The notes beneath the pieces were generated by a model. The model ran no database searches and had not been told where the DNA came from. It was given only the letters and a program-made list of their open reading frames with translations. A program made the position numbers and the translations under genes. 64,000 nt of DNA, from the NCBI RefSeq assembly GCF_021800405.1, contig NZ_CP084550.1, positions 496,001-560,000 on the forward strand, read 5' to 3'. Source of the stretch: Arthrobacter sp. FW306-07-I (GTDB taxonomy: Bacteria > Actinomycetota > Actinomycetes > Actinomycetales > Micrococcaceae). The stretch's first letter is position 1; the number at the start of each line of letters is the position of its first letter. Shown here in pieces: positions 8,206 through 16,965 of this stretch.

Positions 8206-8214
8206 TGTGGATAA
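8206..8214 (+). promoter_or_regulatory. DnaA-box-like TGTGGATAA upstream of the DUF559-type gene
   Basis: TGTGGATAA is the exact complement of the consensus DnaA box TTATCCACA. It is followed by CCTCTGC, and the same element with TTCTGC occurs at 30098-30106 upstream of the paralogous gene. Distance from the box to the ATG is 37 bases here and 39 there. It may instead be part of the promoter; function is inferred. Confidence 0.5.
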
Positions 8215-8251
8215 CCTCTGCTGGGCCTCCGTAACGCGCCAGAATGGGGGC

Positions 8252-9190
8252 ATGCGCAGGGCCAGCCTTCCAGAGCATTTGACCACAGGAACGTTTTCGC
8301 TGCGTGCTTCCGACAAGGCGGGGGTCACGCGCACGCGAACCGCGGCGAAGGATCTGGTGACCGTTTCGAGGGGCATCCGGATGCCGGTCCACTCCGGTGC
8401 CGCCGGTGCTGCAGCGTTGCGCGCGTACACAGACCTTGATGACACGTCCATTCTGACGTCCCTCTCTGCCGCACATGTCTGGGGAGCGCCGTTGCCGCCA
8501 GGGCCGGGCGGCGACTGGCGGATCCATCTGGCCCGGCGGCGCGGATTCAGCTTTCCACGCCGCTCCAACGTCGTCGGCCATCTGCTGTCTTTCCTGCCGG
8601 ACGAGGTAGCGGAGTACGACGGCGTCAGGGTCACCTCGCCTGCACGGACCTGGCTGGACCTGGCCTCTGTGCTGGCCGTGCAGGACCTTGTGGCCGTCAG
8701 AGATTACTTGGTGTGCTCCCACGGGCCCGGCTTTCCGCGTCCGAGGGAGGCGCTGTGCGGCCTTGACGCACTCCGGTACGTCATCAGCAGGCATGGGGGC
8801 ATGCGGGGCATAAAGACAGCCCGGGAAGCGATCGAATTGGTGCGGGCAGGCGCCGACTCCGCCCCGGAAACACACATGCGGCTCGCGCTGATTGACGCCG
8901 GCTTGCCGGAACCGGTCCTGAACCACGTCCTGTTCGACCAAGGGGGGCTTCCTTCGCTCTGGCCTGACGCTGCCTATCCGCAGTGGGGCATCGCGCTGCA
9001 GTACGACGGCGGGCACCACGCAGGGGAGGAGCAGCACCTGCGGGACATGGAACGGTACGACCGGACTCTGGCACTGGGGTGGCTTGAAGTTCGCATCGGC
9101 AAGCAACACCTGGAAGGTGACAGGCCCGCCGTCGTACGCAAGGTGCGGGAGGCGCTGCAGAGCCGCGGCTGGACGCGAGATGGCAGATGA
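8252..9190 (+). CDS. DUF559/Vsr-like nuclease-fold protein, paralogue 1
   Basis: A 312-residue protein. The N-terminal two thirds resemble the AbiEi-like and restriction-associated proteins common in Actinobacteria (winged-helix-like start, then YDGVRVTSPARTWLDLA). The C-terminal 100 residues look like a PD-(D/E)xK endonuclease domain of the DUF559 type: GLPEP, PDAAYPQWGIALQYDGGHH, then ALGWLEVRI. The position usually held by a catalytic Glu appears as Gln (ALQYDG), unlike paralogue 2 (GIEYEG), so activity is uncertain. I start at the ATG giving MRRASLPEHL rather than 26 codons earlier, which would begin inside the inverted repeat. The stop codon lies inside the 5' arm of repeat A2. No partner gene is adjacent. 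Confidence 0.7.
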   Translation: MRRASLPEHLTTGTFSLRASDKAGVTRTRTAAKDLVTVSRGIRMPVHSGAAGAAALRAYTDLDDTSILTSLSAAHVWGAPLPPGPGGDWRIHLARRRGFSFPRRSNVVGHLLSFLPDEVAEYDGVRVTSPARTWLDLASVLAVQDLVAVRDYLVCSHGPGFPRPREALCGLDALRYVISRHGGMRGIKTAREAIELVRAGADSAPETHMRLALIDAGLPEPVLNHVLFDQGGLPSLWPDAAYPQWGIALQYDGGHHAGEEQHLRDMERYDRTLALGWLEVRIGKQHLEGDRPAVVRKVREALQSRGWTRDGR

Positions 9191-9234
9191 CGGCAATTCC
9201 CGCCCCAGGCATTGCCGTCAAGTGCCATCTCGCG
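9174..9234. repeat. Long inverted repeat A2, 3' of the first DUF559-type gene
   Basis: Arms 9174-9197 and 9211-9234 pair at 22 of 24 positions around a 13-base spacer. The arm (GAGATGGCA...GACGGCAAT) is the same family as A1 at 8124-8188. The last codons and the TGA of the nuclease gene lie in the 5' arm; the A1 sequence placed here would also supply a stop (TAA) in this frame. The repeat could act as a transcription terminator before fba. Confidence 0.85.
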
Positions 9235-9302
9235 GGGGTGGGTGGAAGTGGTAGGTGGGCCGGTGGGGCGTAACCCAGAGCACTCCCGGCCCGCTAATGG
9301 CT

Positions 9303-9308
9303 AGGATG
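9303..9308 (+). promoter_or_regulatory. Likely -10 box of the fba promoter
   Basis: TAGGAT about 68 bases before the fba start fits the actinobacterial TANNNT -10 consensus and would give a leader of about 60 bases. No strong -35 is evident. Confidence 0.4.
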
Positions 9309-9376
9309 GTGCCAAGCCGTAAGCGGTCTACTTGAGGGTCTTCCACCCACAGACGAAACTCAGCAGAGGAGCCAGC

Positions 9377-10396
<1,020 letters not shown>

Positions 10397-10819
10397 ATGT
10401 CGGACGAGTTCCGCCGGAACCTGATGGGGCCGGAGCCCACGCTCCTGCCCGCCGAAACCGAGGTGTACGGACAGCTGGAGGCCGGGCAGGAAGCCCTGGA
10501 CCTGGTAGAAAGGCACCCCACGTCCTCGCTGCTGTGGGCCATCCTGGCCGAGGAAGCATGGGCGGAGGGGCGCACCATCGACTCCTACGCCTACTCTCGG
10601 GTGGGCTATCACCGCGGCCTGGATGCGCTGCGGCGCAACGGCTGGCGCGGCGTCGGACCCATCCCGTGGGAGCACGAGCCCAACCGGGGGTTCCTGCGCG
10701 CGCTCTACTCCCTGGGCAGGGCGTCGGCCGCCATCGGGGAGGCGGACGAACCGGAGCGGATCGAGAAGTTCCTCAACGATTCCGACCCCAGGGCAAAGGC
10801 AGCCATCGAAGGCTCCTAA
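10397..10819 (+). CDS. DUF3151 domain protein
   Basis: A 140-residue soluble protein that matches DUF3151, including SSLLWAILAEEAWAEG and YSRVGYHRGLDALRRNGWRG (quoted in two pieces). Its function is unknown. The ATG follows the fba stop immediately, so translation is probably coupled. The constant pairing with fba across Actinobacteria suggests a link to central carbon metabolism, but no active-site motif is apparent. A strong hairpin follows 24 bases after the stop. Confidence 0.85.
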   Translation: MSDEFRRNLMGPEPTLLPAETEVYGQLEAGQEALDLVERHPTSSLLWAILAEEAWAEGRTIDSYAYSRVGYHRGLDALRRNGWRGVGPIPWEHEPNRGFLRALYSLGRASAAIGEADEPERIEKFLNDSDPRAKAAIEGS

Positions 10820-10843
10820 GTCCCCACCGAGGGCCCCATATAT

Positions 10844-10895
10844 GACGACGGCGGGCGGTCACCTTTTGGCGAAAAGGTGACCGCCCGCCGTCGTC
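10844..10895. terminator. Perfect 24-bp hairpin after the fba operon
   Basis: Arms 10844-10867 and 10872-10895 are perfectly complementary over 24 bases around a GGCG loop. The 5' arm ends in TTTT and the 3' arm begins with AAAA, so a U-run lies inside the hairpin rather than after it. The stem base (ACGACGGCGGG) matches the hairpin at 989-1029. It probably ends the fba-DUF3151 transcript. Confidence 0.8.
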
Positions 10896-10975
10896 CCTGG
10901 ACTGGAATGCGCCGTCCCTGATTTCGGTTAAAAGAATCAAAGGGCTAGAGGAAGAAAGGAGGAGCTGCGCGAAGC

Positions 10976-11116
10976 GTGGGAAAGCAGGAAAAAGCGTGTC
11001 TCAGGTTCTGTGACTACTACTCCTGGATGTCGTACGCCGACTTCACCACCTGGGTTGAAGCCGAAGACGAATCGGCACCGGGAATTTCGTTTACCGACTC
11101 CGATGCCACAGGCTGA
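10976..11116 (+). CDS. Possible small protein of 46 residues
   Basis: A GTG-started frame encodes a 46-residue acidic peptide containing FCDYYSWMSYADFTTWVEAE and ending GISFTDSDATG. A strong AAAGGAGG lies at 10955-10962, 13 bases before the GTG, slightly far, with GGAG at 10961-10964 nearer. Codon third positions are GC-rich like real genes here. I recognise no family. It could be a genuine small protein, or the C-terminal remnant of a lost gene. It lies tail to tail with the UDG-like gene. Confidence 0.35.
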   Translation: MGKQEKACLRFCDYYSWMSYADFTTWVEAEDESAPGISFTDSDATG

Positions 11117-11127
11117 GCGCCGACGAT

Positions 11128-11757
11128 TCAGGGCTTCGCGATGCCGGTCCGGGCCATGGCGTCTGCATACGCCGTCCGCATGTCCTCGAGGAACTCCTCC
11201 TGGCGTGCAGGGGAACCGGCGAACGCGCGGCCGCTCAGCGAGCGGACCTTGTAGGTCTTCAGGCCGCGGCGCCACAGCAGGGGAACCTCGGTCTTCAGCA
11301 GCAGGTTGGCCAGGCGGTTGGCTTCGGTGCCGTGCGCCACGATGACCGATGCGCGGGGGACCAAGGCCAGGAACTTCAGCAGGGGCTTGAGGCCGGCCTG
11401 GACCTGGTCGGGGGTGAACTTCCCGTTGGCTTCGCCGGGAACGTGCCAGGGGTGGACGTTCCAAGGCATCACGAACTCTGGGCGCAGGCCCAGCTTCCAC
11501 TGGATGCCCAGCATCCGGGTTGCGGCGTCCTGGTCGCCGGCGGTGATGAAGCCGGACGGATCCGCCTCGCCGATGTTGGAGTAGAGGCTGATGATGCGGC
11601 ATTCCTCAACGTCGTGCATGGGGTCGACGTAGGGGACCACGGTTCCTGGTTTGGTCTCCCGCAGGGAATCGCAGAGTTCGTTGACGGCTGCAACGCTGGG
11701 TTCGTAGCGGCGGCTCATGAGCTGTTCGTGGAATGTTTCGGGGGCCAGGGCTGTCAT
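11128..11757 (-). CDS. Uracil-DNA-glycosylase-like protein
   Basis: A 209-residue protein that resembles actinobacterial proteins annotated as uracil-DNA glycosylase: VVPYVDPMHDV near residue 35 in the position of the catalytic motif, ISLYSNIGEADPSGFITAGD, MPWNVHPWHVPG, and VIVAHGTEANRLANLL in the position of the DNA-intercalation histidine motif. It lacks the textbook GQDPYH and HPSPLS motifs, so base-excision activity is inferred from general resemblance. I choose the ATG at 11757 because CAGGAG lies 10 bases upstream; the longer frame reads through poor-quality sequence. Confidence 0.6.
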   Translation of the reverse strand: MTALAPETFHEQLMSRRYEPSVAAVNELCDSLRETKPGTVVPYVDPMHDVEECRIISLYSNIGEADPSGFITAGDQDAATRMLGIQWKLGLRPEFVMPWNVHPWHVPGEANGKFTPDQVQAGLKPLLKFLALVPRASVIVAHGTEANRLANLLLKTEVPLLWRRGLKTYKVRSLSGRAFAGSPARQEEFLEDMRTAYADAMARTGIAKP

Positions 11758-11961
11758 GAAGTGCTGGTTCTCCTGCGGGGATTGGCGTTGCTGCCGCCGG
11801 CAGATGAGGGCGCGGGCAAGCGCAAACGCATCAGCAGCGGTTGGTTGGGGTGGGCCGGACCTCGCCGGCCTTCCCCAGTTTAGCAAGACCCGGGAAGCGA
11901 AACGCCGGCCGCCCCTTTCCGGTGATGGAAGGAACAGCCGGCGCCCCGGATGGCAAGCGGA

Positions 11962-13170
11962 TTACCAGAGCCGGTTGGTGGCCCGACGGGCGCCCTCGCC
12001 CAGCGCTTCCAGCTTGGCGAAGGCGATCTGCGGGTGCACCCGGCCGCCCAGGCCGCAGTCGGTGGAGGCAATGACGTTCTCCCGGCCCACCACGTCGGCG
12101 AAACGCACGATGCGGTCCGCCACCAGGTCAGGGTGCTCCACCACGTTGGTGGCATGCGACACGACGCCCGGAATGATGACCTTGCCCTCGGGCAGCTTGG
12201 TGTCCTCCCAGACCCGCCATTCGTGTTCATGGCGCACGTTGGCGGCCTCGAAGGAGTACGCCCCGGCGTTGACCTGCAGCACGGAGCCGATAATGTCCGC
12301 GAAGGGGATGTCCGTGGTGTGCGGGCCATGCCAGGATCCCCAGCAGACGTGCAGCCGGATCTGTTCCTGGGGGAGATCCCGGAGGGCCCAGTTGGTGGCC
12401 TCGATGCGCAGTTGGATGAACTTCAGGTAGTCCTCCAGGGAGGGCTCGGGGTTGATCTGGTCCCAGCTCTCGGCCAAGGACGGGTCATCGAGCTGCACGG
12501 TGAGCCCGGCGTCGATGATCGCCTTGTATTCCTCCCGCATGGCGTCGGCGCAGGCGTAGACGAGTTCCTCGTCGGACTTGTAGTACTCGTTGGCTACCCT
12601 GGCGCAGGAGCCGGGGGAGAGGGACGCCACGAAACCGTCTGAGAGGCCTGCGGCGGCCAGTCCGGTCTTCAAGTTCCTGATATCCGATGCCACCAGATCC
12701 TGGCCGGTGTAGGTCAGGGGCCCGGCGATCTTGGGCTGGGCGACGCTCTTGCGGTGGGTGAGGATGCCGGAGGAAGGATCGTTGTACGCCTCGTTGAACG
12801 CCTGCCGATCCCGGCGGTCGGGGAAGGACGTCAGGACCACATGGCCGGGTGACGAGCGGCGGACCCCGGCTTCGGCCCAGCGGTCCACATTGGTGGGCTC
12901 CAAGCCGCCGAGGCGTGCGAAGGAGTAGTTCCACCAAGCACCGTAATCCACGGAACTGGACATGGCGTGTCCGTATTCGCCGTCGTTGGGGATGTCGATG
13001 CCCAGGTCCTTCTGGCGCTGCACCACGTCCACCACGGAGGCCTCAAGCAGTTGGAGGAATTCCGGGGTGATGCCATCGGCTTCCTTGGCGGCGTTCGCCG
13101 CGATGAGTTCCGGGGTGCGGGGCAGGGAACCGGCGTGGGTGACGCGGATGTGGTCGGTGTTCAGTGACAT
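11962..13170 (-). CDS. Cobalamin-independent methionine synthase family protein (MetE C-terminal type)
   Basis: A 402-residue protein of the COG0620 type, equivalent to the catalytic half of MetE. It has the THAGSLPRTPEL start, LQLDDPSLAE (read here as VQLDDPSLAES), and zinc-site segments HVCWGSWHGPH and ASTDCGLGGRVHP. Single-domain members may transfer a methyl group to homocysteine from a donor other than methyltetrahydrofolate; the donor is unknown. A SAM riboswitch lies in its leader, which supports a methionine-synthesis role repressed by S-adenosylmethionine. AAAGGAAGA precedes the ATG. Confidence 0.85.
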   Translation of the reverse strand: MSLNTDHIRVTHAGSLPRTPELIAANAAKEADGITPEFLQLLEASVVDVVQRQKDLGIDIPNDGEYGHAMSSSVDYGAWWNYSFARLGGLEPTNVDRWAEAGVRRSSPGHVVLTSFPDRRDRQAFNEAYNDPSSGILTHRKSVAQPKIAGPLTYTGQDLVASDIRNLKTGLAAAGLSDGFVASLSPGSCARVANEYYKSDEELVYACADAMREEYKAIIDAGLTVQLDDPSLAESWDQINPEPSLEDYLKFIQLRIEATNWALRDLPQEQIRLHVCWGSWHGPHTTDIPFADIIGSVLQVNAGAYSFEAANVRHEHEWRVWEDTKLPEGKVIIPGVVSHATNVVEHPDLVADRIVRFADVVGRENVIASTDCGLGGRVHPQIAFAKLEALGEGARRATNRLW

Positions 13171-13186
13171 GCTGGAATCTTCCTTT

Positions 13187-13285
13187 CCATCGGTCCTGGC
13201 AGTAGCACCTTCGGCCGGCAGGAATCCTGCCGGACCGGGGTTGCTGCGGCGTCATCGAGCCAGGTCTCTCGGCCGCTCCGGATGG
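13187..13285 (-). promoter_or_regulatory. SAM riboswitch (S-box type) controlling the methionine synthase gene
   Basis: On the minus strand the leader has GAGAGACCUGGCUCGAUGAC, then CCGCAGCAACC, a variable hairpin, and GGUGCUACUGCCAGGACCG followed by GAUGG, which pairs with CCAUC at the 5' end. These are the conserved core pieces of the SAM-I clan. A second copy with the same core precedes the sulfur operon at 26533-26699. It could belong to RF00162 or to an actinobacterial SAM-I/IV variant; I cannot separate these by eye. It ends 16 bases before the start codon and may sequester the ribosome site. Confidence 0.85.
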
Positions 13286-13522
13286 TTCCCTCCCACTTAA
13301 ATCGAGACGCTCCACGCGGGCAAGTCCGGTCCACTTTGTGTCGCGCCAGGCAGGCCTTCTTTTACTTCTGCGCTCCTGTTTGCATCCTTACAGGTTTCGT
13401 CCAGTATATTGACAGATTATGTCCAGCTTGGTTGGCTTCTTGTCACAGCCGAATGAGGGACATGGCGGCTGCCACCCACTCGACCCAAAGAACCACCGCA
13501 CTCAATGAAGAGGTCATGCACC

Positions 13523-14587
13523 GTGAACAAACCCCTGGCAAACCTCAGGAACCTTGCCCTTTCCGGCGTTCTGGCGCTCGCCGTCGTGGCGGGACCGGCC
13601 CCGCTGGCAAATGCAGTGGGCGAGGGCCCCAGCTATGACGGCAACGGACAGATCACCACAACAAAGCTGGCCACTTATGACCAGATGGTTTCCTTCCTGA
13701 AGGACCAGGACGCCCGCCAGCCCGCCATGGAACTGGAAGTCATCGGCCAGACCGTCAAGGGCCGCGACATCCACCTGGTCAAGTACATCTCGGACCCGGC
13801 CAAGCCCACCATCCTTTACCTGACCCAGCAGCACGGCAACGAACAGCTCACCACCGAGGGCGCCATGGAGTTCATCAAGCACCTGGGCGCCGGCAAGTCG
13901 GCGGACATCCTCAAAGGCGCGAACATCCTGGTGGTGCCCATGCTCAACGCGGACGGCGCCATGGGGGACGTGAACTTCTCCCTGGACAACTACCTCGCCA
14001 AGGGGGACCGGCACCTCACCCGCTACAACGCCGAGGGCGTGGACCTGAACCGCGACCACGTGGCCAAGATCCAGCCGGAGACCCAGGCGCTGCACAACAA
14101 CGTGATGCGCAAGTACCGGATCGACTACATGATCGACCTGCACCACCAGGGCACCCGGGCGGAGCGCGACGGCAAGCTGGTTTCCGGCTCCATCCTGTAC
14201 CCCACCACCCCCAACGCCGACCCGGCCGTCGTCGAAAAGTCCAAGCAGTTGGGCGCCGTGGTCTTCAACAACGTCGACTCCACCGGTTGGGGCCACCTGG
14301 GCAAATACCAGGGCGGCAGCGCCGAAACCATCAGCCGCAACGGCATCTCCGTGGAATACGGCATTGCCACCTTGCTCTTCGAGATGCGCGGCATGTCCGA
14401 CCACTACCTGGACGGCTACGCACTGGGCCAGCGCAGCAACGGCTATCTGATCAAGCAGACGGTCACCACGCTGACGTCCACCGCCGCCGCCATTGCTGAC
14501 GGTTCGATTGCCGACGCCGACATTTCCTTCTGGGACACCCTCGCCGAGCAGACGTCCCGGCCCGCCGGGGAGGCTGAGGACGAATAG
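13523..14587 (+). CDS. Secreted M14 zinc carboxypeptidase-like protein
   Basis: A 354-residue protein with a Sec-type signal peptide (LALSGVLALAVVAGPAPLANA). Metal-site motifs of the M14 family are present: LTQQHGNEQLTTEGA (HxxE), VDLNRDHV, MIDLHHQGTRAE (third zinc ligand), and FEMRGMSDH with the catalytic glutamate. It probably trims peptides or peptidoglycan stems outside the cell. The start is either GTG at 13523, with GAAGAGG upstream, or ATG at 13505; both keep the signal peptide. The upstream 200 bases are AT-richer than average and hold TATATT near 13414 as a possible -10. Confidence 0.88.
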   Translation: MNKPLANLRNLALSGVLALAVVAGPAPLANAVGEGPSYDGNGQITTTKLATYDQMVSFLKDQDARQPAMELEVIGQTVKGRDIHLVKYISDPAKPTILYLTQQHGNEQLTTEGAMEFIKHLGAGKSADILKGANILVVPMLNADGAMGDVNFSLDNYLAKGDRHLTRYNAEGVDLNRDHVAKIQPETQALHNNVMRKYRIDYMIDLHHQGTRAERDGKLVSGSILYPTTPNADPAVVEKSKQLGAVVFNNVDSTGWGHLGKYQGGSAETISRNGISVEYGIATLLFEMRGMSDHYLDGYALGQRSNGYLIKQTVTTLTSTAAAIADGSIADADISFWDTLAEQTSRPAGEAEDE

Positions 14588-14679
14588 CAGCGCGGCGGCG
14601 GTTCTGACCAGGCCCGCCGCGGCCCTTCCCGCATGACGGGCCGCGGCGGGGCCAACAAAGGACCAAGTGCCCCATCGGC

Positions 14680-14834
14680 TAAACTTGGGTGGTAAGAGCC
14701 CCGGAACTCTTCCTTCGCCGTGCCGTGCTGCGGCTGTGTGAAGGCCGGTATGTTCGGGGCATTCTCATGAACGGTGCTGCATGGCCCGCCACCTCGTGGC
14801 AACCCGGCAGCCCGAACGAATGGGGGAGGATCCC
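14680..14834 (+). promoter_or_regulatory. purA promoter and leader
   Basis: TAAACT at 14680-14685 fits a -10 box, giving a leader of about 140 bases before the purA ATG. The leader includes a weak AAGAG/CTCTT hairpin. I see no known riboswitch core in it. GGGGGAGGAT just before the ATG is the ribosome site. Confidence 0.45.
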
Positions 14835-16124
14835 ATGCCAGCAATTGTGATCGTAGGAGCCCAGTGGGGCGACGAAGGAAAAGGCAAGGCCACCGACCTG
14901 CTCGGCGGCCGTGTTGACTACGTCGTCAAGCCCAACGGCGGCAACAACGCCGGGCACACCGTCGTCGTGGGCGGTGAAAAGTACGAACTCAAGCTGCTGC
15001 CGGCAGGCATCCTCAGCCCCAATGCCGTTCCCATCATCGGCAACGGCTGCGTAGTAAACCTCGAGGCCCTCTTCCAGGAAATCGACGGCCTCCAGGCCCG
15101 CGGTGCAGACACCTCCAAACTGCGCGTCTCCGCCAATGCCCACCTCGTGGCCCCGTACCACCAAGTCCTGGACAAGGTGACCGAACGCTTCCTCGGCAAG
15201 CGTGCCATCGGAACCACCGGCCGGGGCATCGGCCCCGCCTACATGGACAAGGTGGCCCGGCTGGGCATCCGCGTCCAGGACGTCTTCGACGAATCCATCC
15301 TCCGCCAGAAGGTGGAAGGTTCGCTGCGCCAGAAGAACGAGCTCCTGGTCAAGGTCTACAACCGCCGGAGCGTGGTGGTGGACGAGATCGTGGAGTACTT
15401 CCTGTCCTATGCCGAGCGGCTCCGCCCTCTGGTCATCGACAGCACCCTGGTCCTGAACTCCGCCCTGGATGAGGGCAAAGTGGTGTTGATGGAGGGCGGC
15501 CAGGCCACCTTCCTGGACGTGGACCACGGCACCTACCCGTTCGTGACCTCCTCCAACCCCACGGCCGGCGGCGCGTCGGTGGGCTCCGGCATCGGGCCCA
15601 CCCGGATTTCGCGCTCCATCGGCATCATCAAGGCCTACACCACCCGCGTTGGCGCCGGACCTTTCCCCACGGAACTCTTCGACGAGATGGGCATGTACCT
15701 GCAGAAGACCGGCGGCGAATTCGGCGTCAACACCGGGCGCCCGCGCCGCTGCGGCTGGTACGACGCCGTTCTGGCCCGCCACGCCTCGCGCGTGAACGGT
15801 TTCACGGATTACTTCGTGACCAAGCTGGACGTGCTCACCGGCATCGAACAGATCCCCGTATGCGTGGCCTACGACGTGGACGGCGTTCGGCACGATGAGA
15901 TGCCCATGACGCAGACCGAGTTCCACCACGCCAAGCCCATCTTCGAGTACTTCGACGGCTGGACCGAGGACATCACCGGCGCCCGCACCCTTGCGGACCT
16001 GCCGGAGAACGCCCGGAACTACGTGCTGGCGCTGGAGAAGCTCTCCGGCACCCGCTTCTCCGCCATCGGCGTGGGCCCGGACCGGGACCAGACCATCGTG
16101 GTGAACGACCTCATCAACGACTAA
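14835..16124 (+). CDS. purA: Adenylosuccinate synthetase
   Basis: Joins IMP and aspartate with GTP to make adenylosuccinate, the first step from IMP to AMP. The 429-residue product has the family start [20 protein letters not shown] with the P-loop-like [32 protein letters not shown], and the C-terminal [10 protein letters not shown]. The start chosen is the ATG at 14835 behind GGGGGAGGATCCC; the longer frame adds 18 atypical residues. The gene is isolated from the other pur genes (purSQL at 31-34.5 kb). Confidence 0.97.
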   Translation: MPAIVIVGAQWGDEGKGKATDLLGGRVDYVVKPNGGNNAGHTVVVGGEKYELKLLPAGILSPNAVPIIGNGCVVNLEALFQEIDGLQARGADTSKLRVSANAHLVAPYHQVLDKVTERFLGKRAIGTTGRGIGPAYMDKVARLGIRVQDVFDESILRQKVEGSLRQKNELLVKVYNRRSVVVDEIVEYFLSYAERLRPLVIDSTLVLNSALDEGKVVLMEGGQATFLDVDHGTYPFVTSSNPTAGGASVGSGIGPTRISRSIGIIKAYTTRVGAGPFPTELFDEMGMYLQKTGGEFGVNTGRPRRCGWYDAVLARHASRVNGFTDYFVTKLDVLTGIEQIPVCVAYDVDGVRHDEMPMTQTEFHHAKPIFEYFDGWTEDITGARTLADLPENARNYVLALEKLSGTRFSAIGVGPDRDQTIVVNDLIND

Positions 16125-16153
16125 TCCGCGCTTAGAGCGCAGGATAACGACGG

Positions 16154-16190
16154 CGGCAGGCCACCTTTGCAGGTGGCTGGCCGTTTGCTT
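16154..16190 (+). terminator. Imperfect hairpin after purA
   Basis: Arms CGGCAGGCCACCT (16154-16166) and AGGTGGCTGGCCG (16171-16183) pair at 11 of 13 positions with a 4-base loop, followed by TTTGCTTTGG. It is preceded by AACGACGG, the stem start found in other terminators of this window. It probably ends the purA transcript. Confidence 0.6.
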
Positions 16191-16296
16191 TGGCGTGGGG
16201 AAGCAATTTACACAGGCTTAACGCGGCCGGTCTTGTGAGGCGGATGGTGGGGAAGCCACACTCGGTAATACCCTTGGTGCCCAAGGAAGGACCGTC

Positions 16297-16683
16297 ATGG
16301 CTGGAAAATTCGAAGCATTCATTGATGCTGATTTGTTCTTCCGGTTCCGGCTCCTGGCTGCTGACGGGGGAGTGATCGCGGTCTCGGGACCCTACGAGGA
16401 CAAAGCGTCGGTGGCAGCCGGGATCGCCGCGGTACGCGAATGTGCCGGCACCGGCCTGGTCACCGACCTGTGCCCCGCGGGAGCCCTGACCCGTCCCGGG
16501 GCCGCAACCCCGGCAATCCCGCCCGCTGCGGCTGCTGCCGCCGGTGCCGCTGAGCCGCCTGCCGTCGTCGCACCTGTTTGCGCCGAAGAGCGCATGCCCG
16601 CCAGGGTGCATGCTTTCGCGCCGGCGAAGGCGCCCCGGCGGCAGGCGGCCACCCCGCGGTGGACCAGGGCAGCAGTCCGTTGA
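16297..16683 (+). CDS. DUF1508 (YegP-like) protein with low-complexity tail
   Basis: A 128-residue protein. Residues 1-52 match one DUF1508 repeat (KFEAFIDADLFFRFRLLAAD, then VSGPYEDKASVAAGI), a small beta-rich domain of unknown function found singly or in tandem. The rest is Ala/Pro-rich and basic at the end, with no recognised domain. AAGGAAGGA lies just before the ATG. No operon partner is close on either side. Confidence 0.7.
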   Translation: MAGKFEAFIDADLFFRFRLLAADGGVIAVSGPYEDKASVAAGIAAVRECAGTGLVTDLCPAGALTRPGAATPAIPPAAAAAAGAAEPPAVVAPVCAEERMPARVHAFAPAKAPRRQAATPRWTRAAVR

Positions 16684-16965
16684 AAAAAATTTGGAAGTTT
16701 TTTTGAAAACGCGTAACCCTCCCGGCAGCGTCGGCGATTACCCCTATGAAGTGCCGGTCTGGAACCTGTCCCCCATCACGTTCCAGACCGGCTCTTTTGT
16801 CTTTCCCAACGTGTAGCTTCCCCCGGCGTGACCCCGCACTGGCCCGTCCACGGGGCCGTGGCGGTTCCGGCGGGGTGGTTACCGAAGGGTAGAGTGGGGC
16901 CAGCGTTCCGGATGTACTGAGCGCTTGCCTTGCCAACACCCTCTTTGACGGAAAGCACTACGTCA
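16684..16965 (+). promoter_or_regulatory. AT-rich stretch, terminator and promoter upstream of the ECF sigma gene
   Basis: Bases 16684-16712 are a run of A/T tracts (TTGAAAAAAATTTGG, TTTTTTTGAAAA), striking in this GC-rich DNA. They are followed by CGCGTAACCC and GCGATTACCCC, which look like two related half-motifs and may be an autoregulated ECF promoter. A hairpin follows at 16753-16792. TAGAGT at 16889-16894 is a housekeeping-type -10 box for the sigma gene. Confidence 0.4.
16753..16798 (+). terminator. Hairpin with T-run upstream of the ECF sigma gene
   Basis: Perfect 13-base arms GCCGGTCTGGAAC (16753-16765) and GTTCCAGACCGGC (16780-16792) are followed by TCTTTT. This is a standard intrinsic terminator shape. 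It could end the DUF1508 transcript or attenuate a transcript entering the sigma gene. Confidence 0.75.

Noticed and set aside
8206..8214. Replication origin suggested by a perfect DnaA box
   Set aside because: A single box, no cluster, no AT-rich unwinding element, and no dnaA or dnaN nearby.
8252..9190. Type IV toxin-antitoxin pair based on the AbiEi-like N-terminus
   Set aside because: No AbiEii-type nucleotidyltransferase toxin gene is adjacent to either paralogue.
6710..9196. An 828-codon open frame on the minus strand across the HAD, SpoU and DUF559-type genes
   Set aside because: It runs antisense through three well-supported genes and through hairpin A1, has no domain, and its composition is that of a GC-rich shadow frame.
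8124..9234. Insertion sequence with terminal inverted repeats
   Set aside because: The two flanking elements are each complete palindromes, not single inverted ends. No transposase motif or target-site duplication was seen; a repeat-associated cassette describes it better.
14686..14834. Purine riboswitch in the purA leader
   Set aside because: The leader is long, but none of the conserved purine-aptamer loop sequences are visible.
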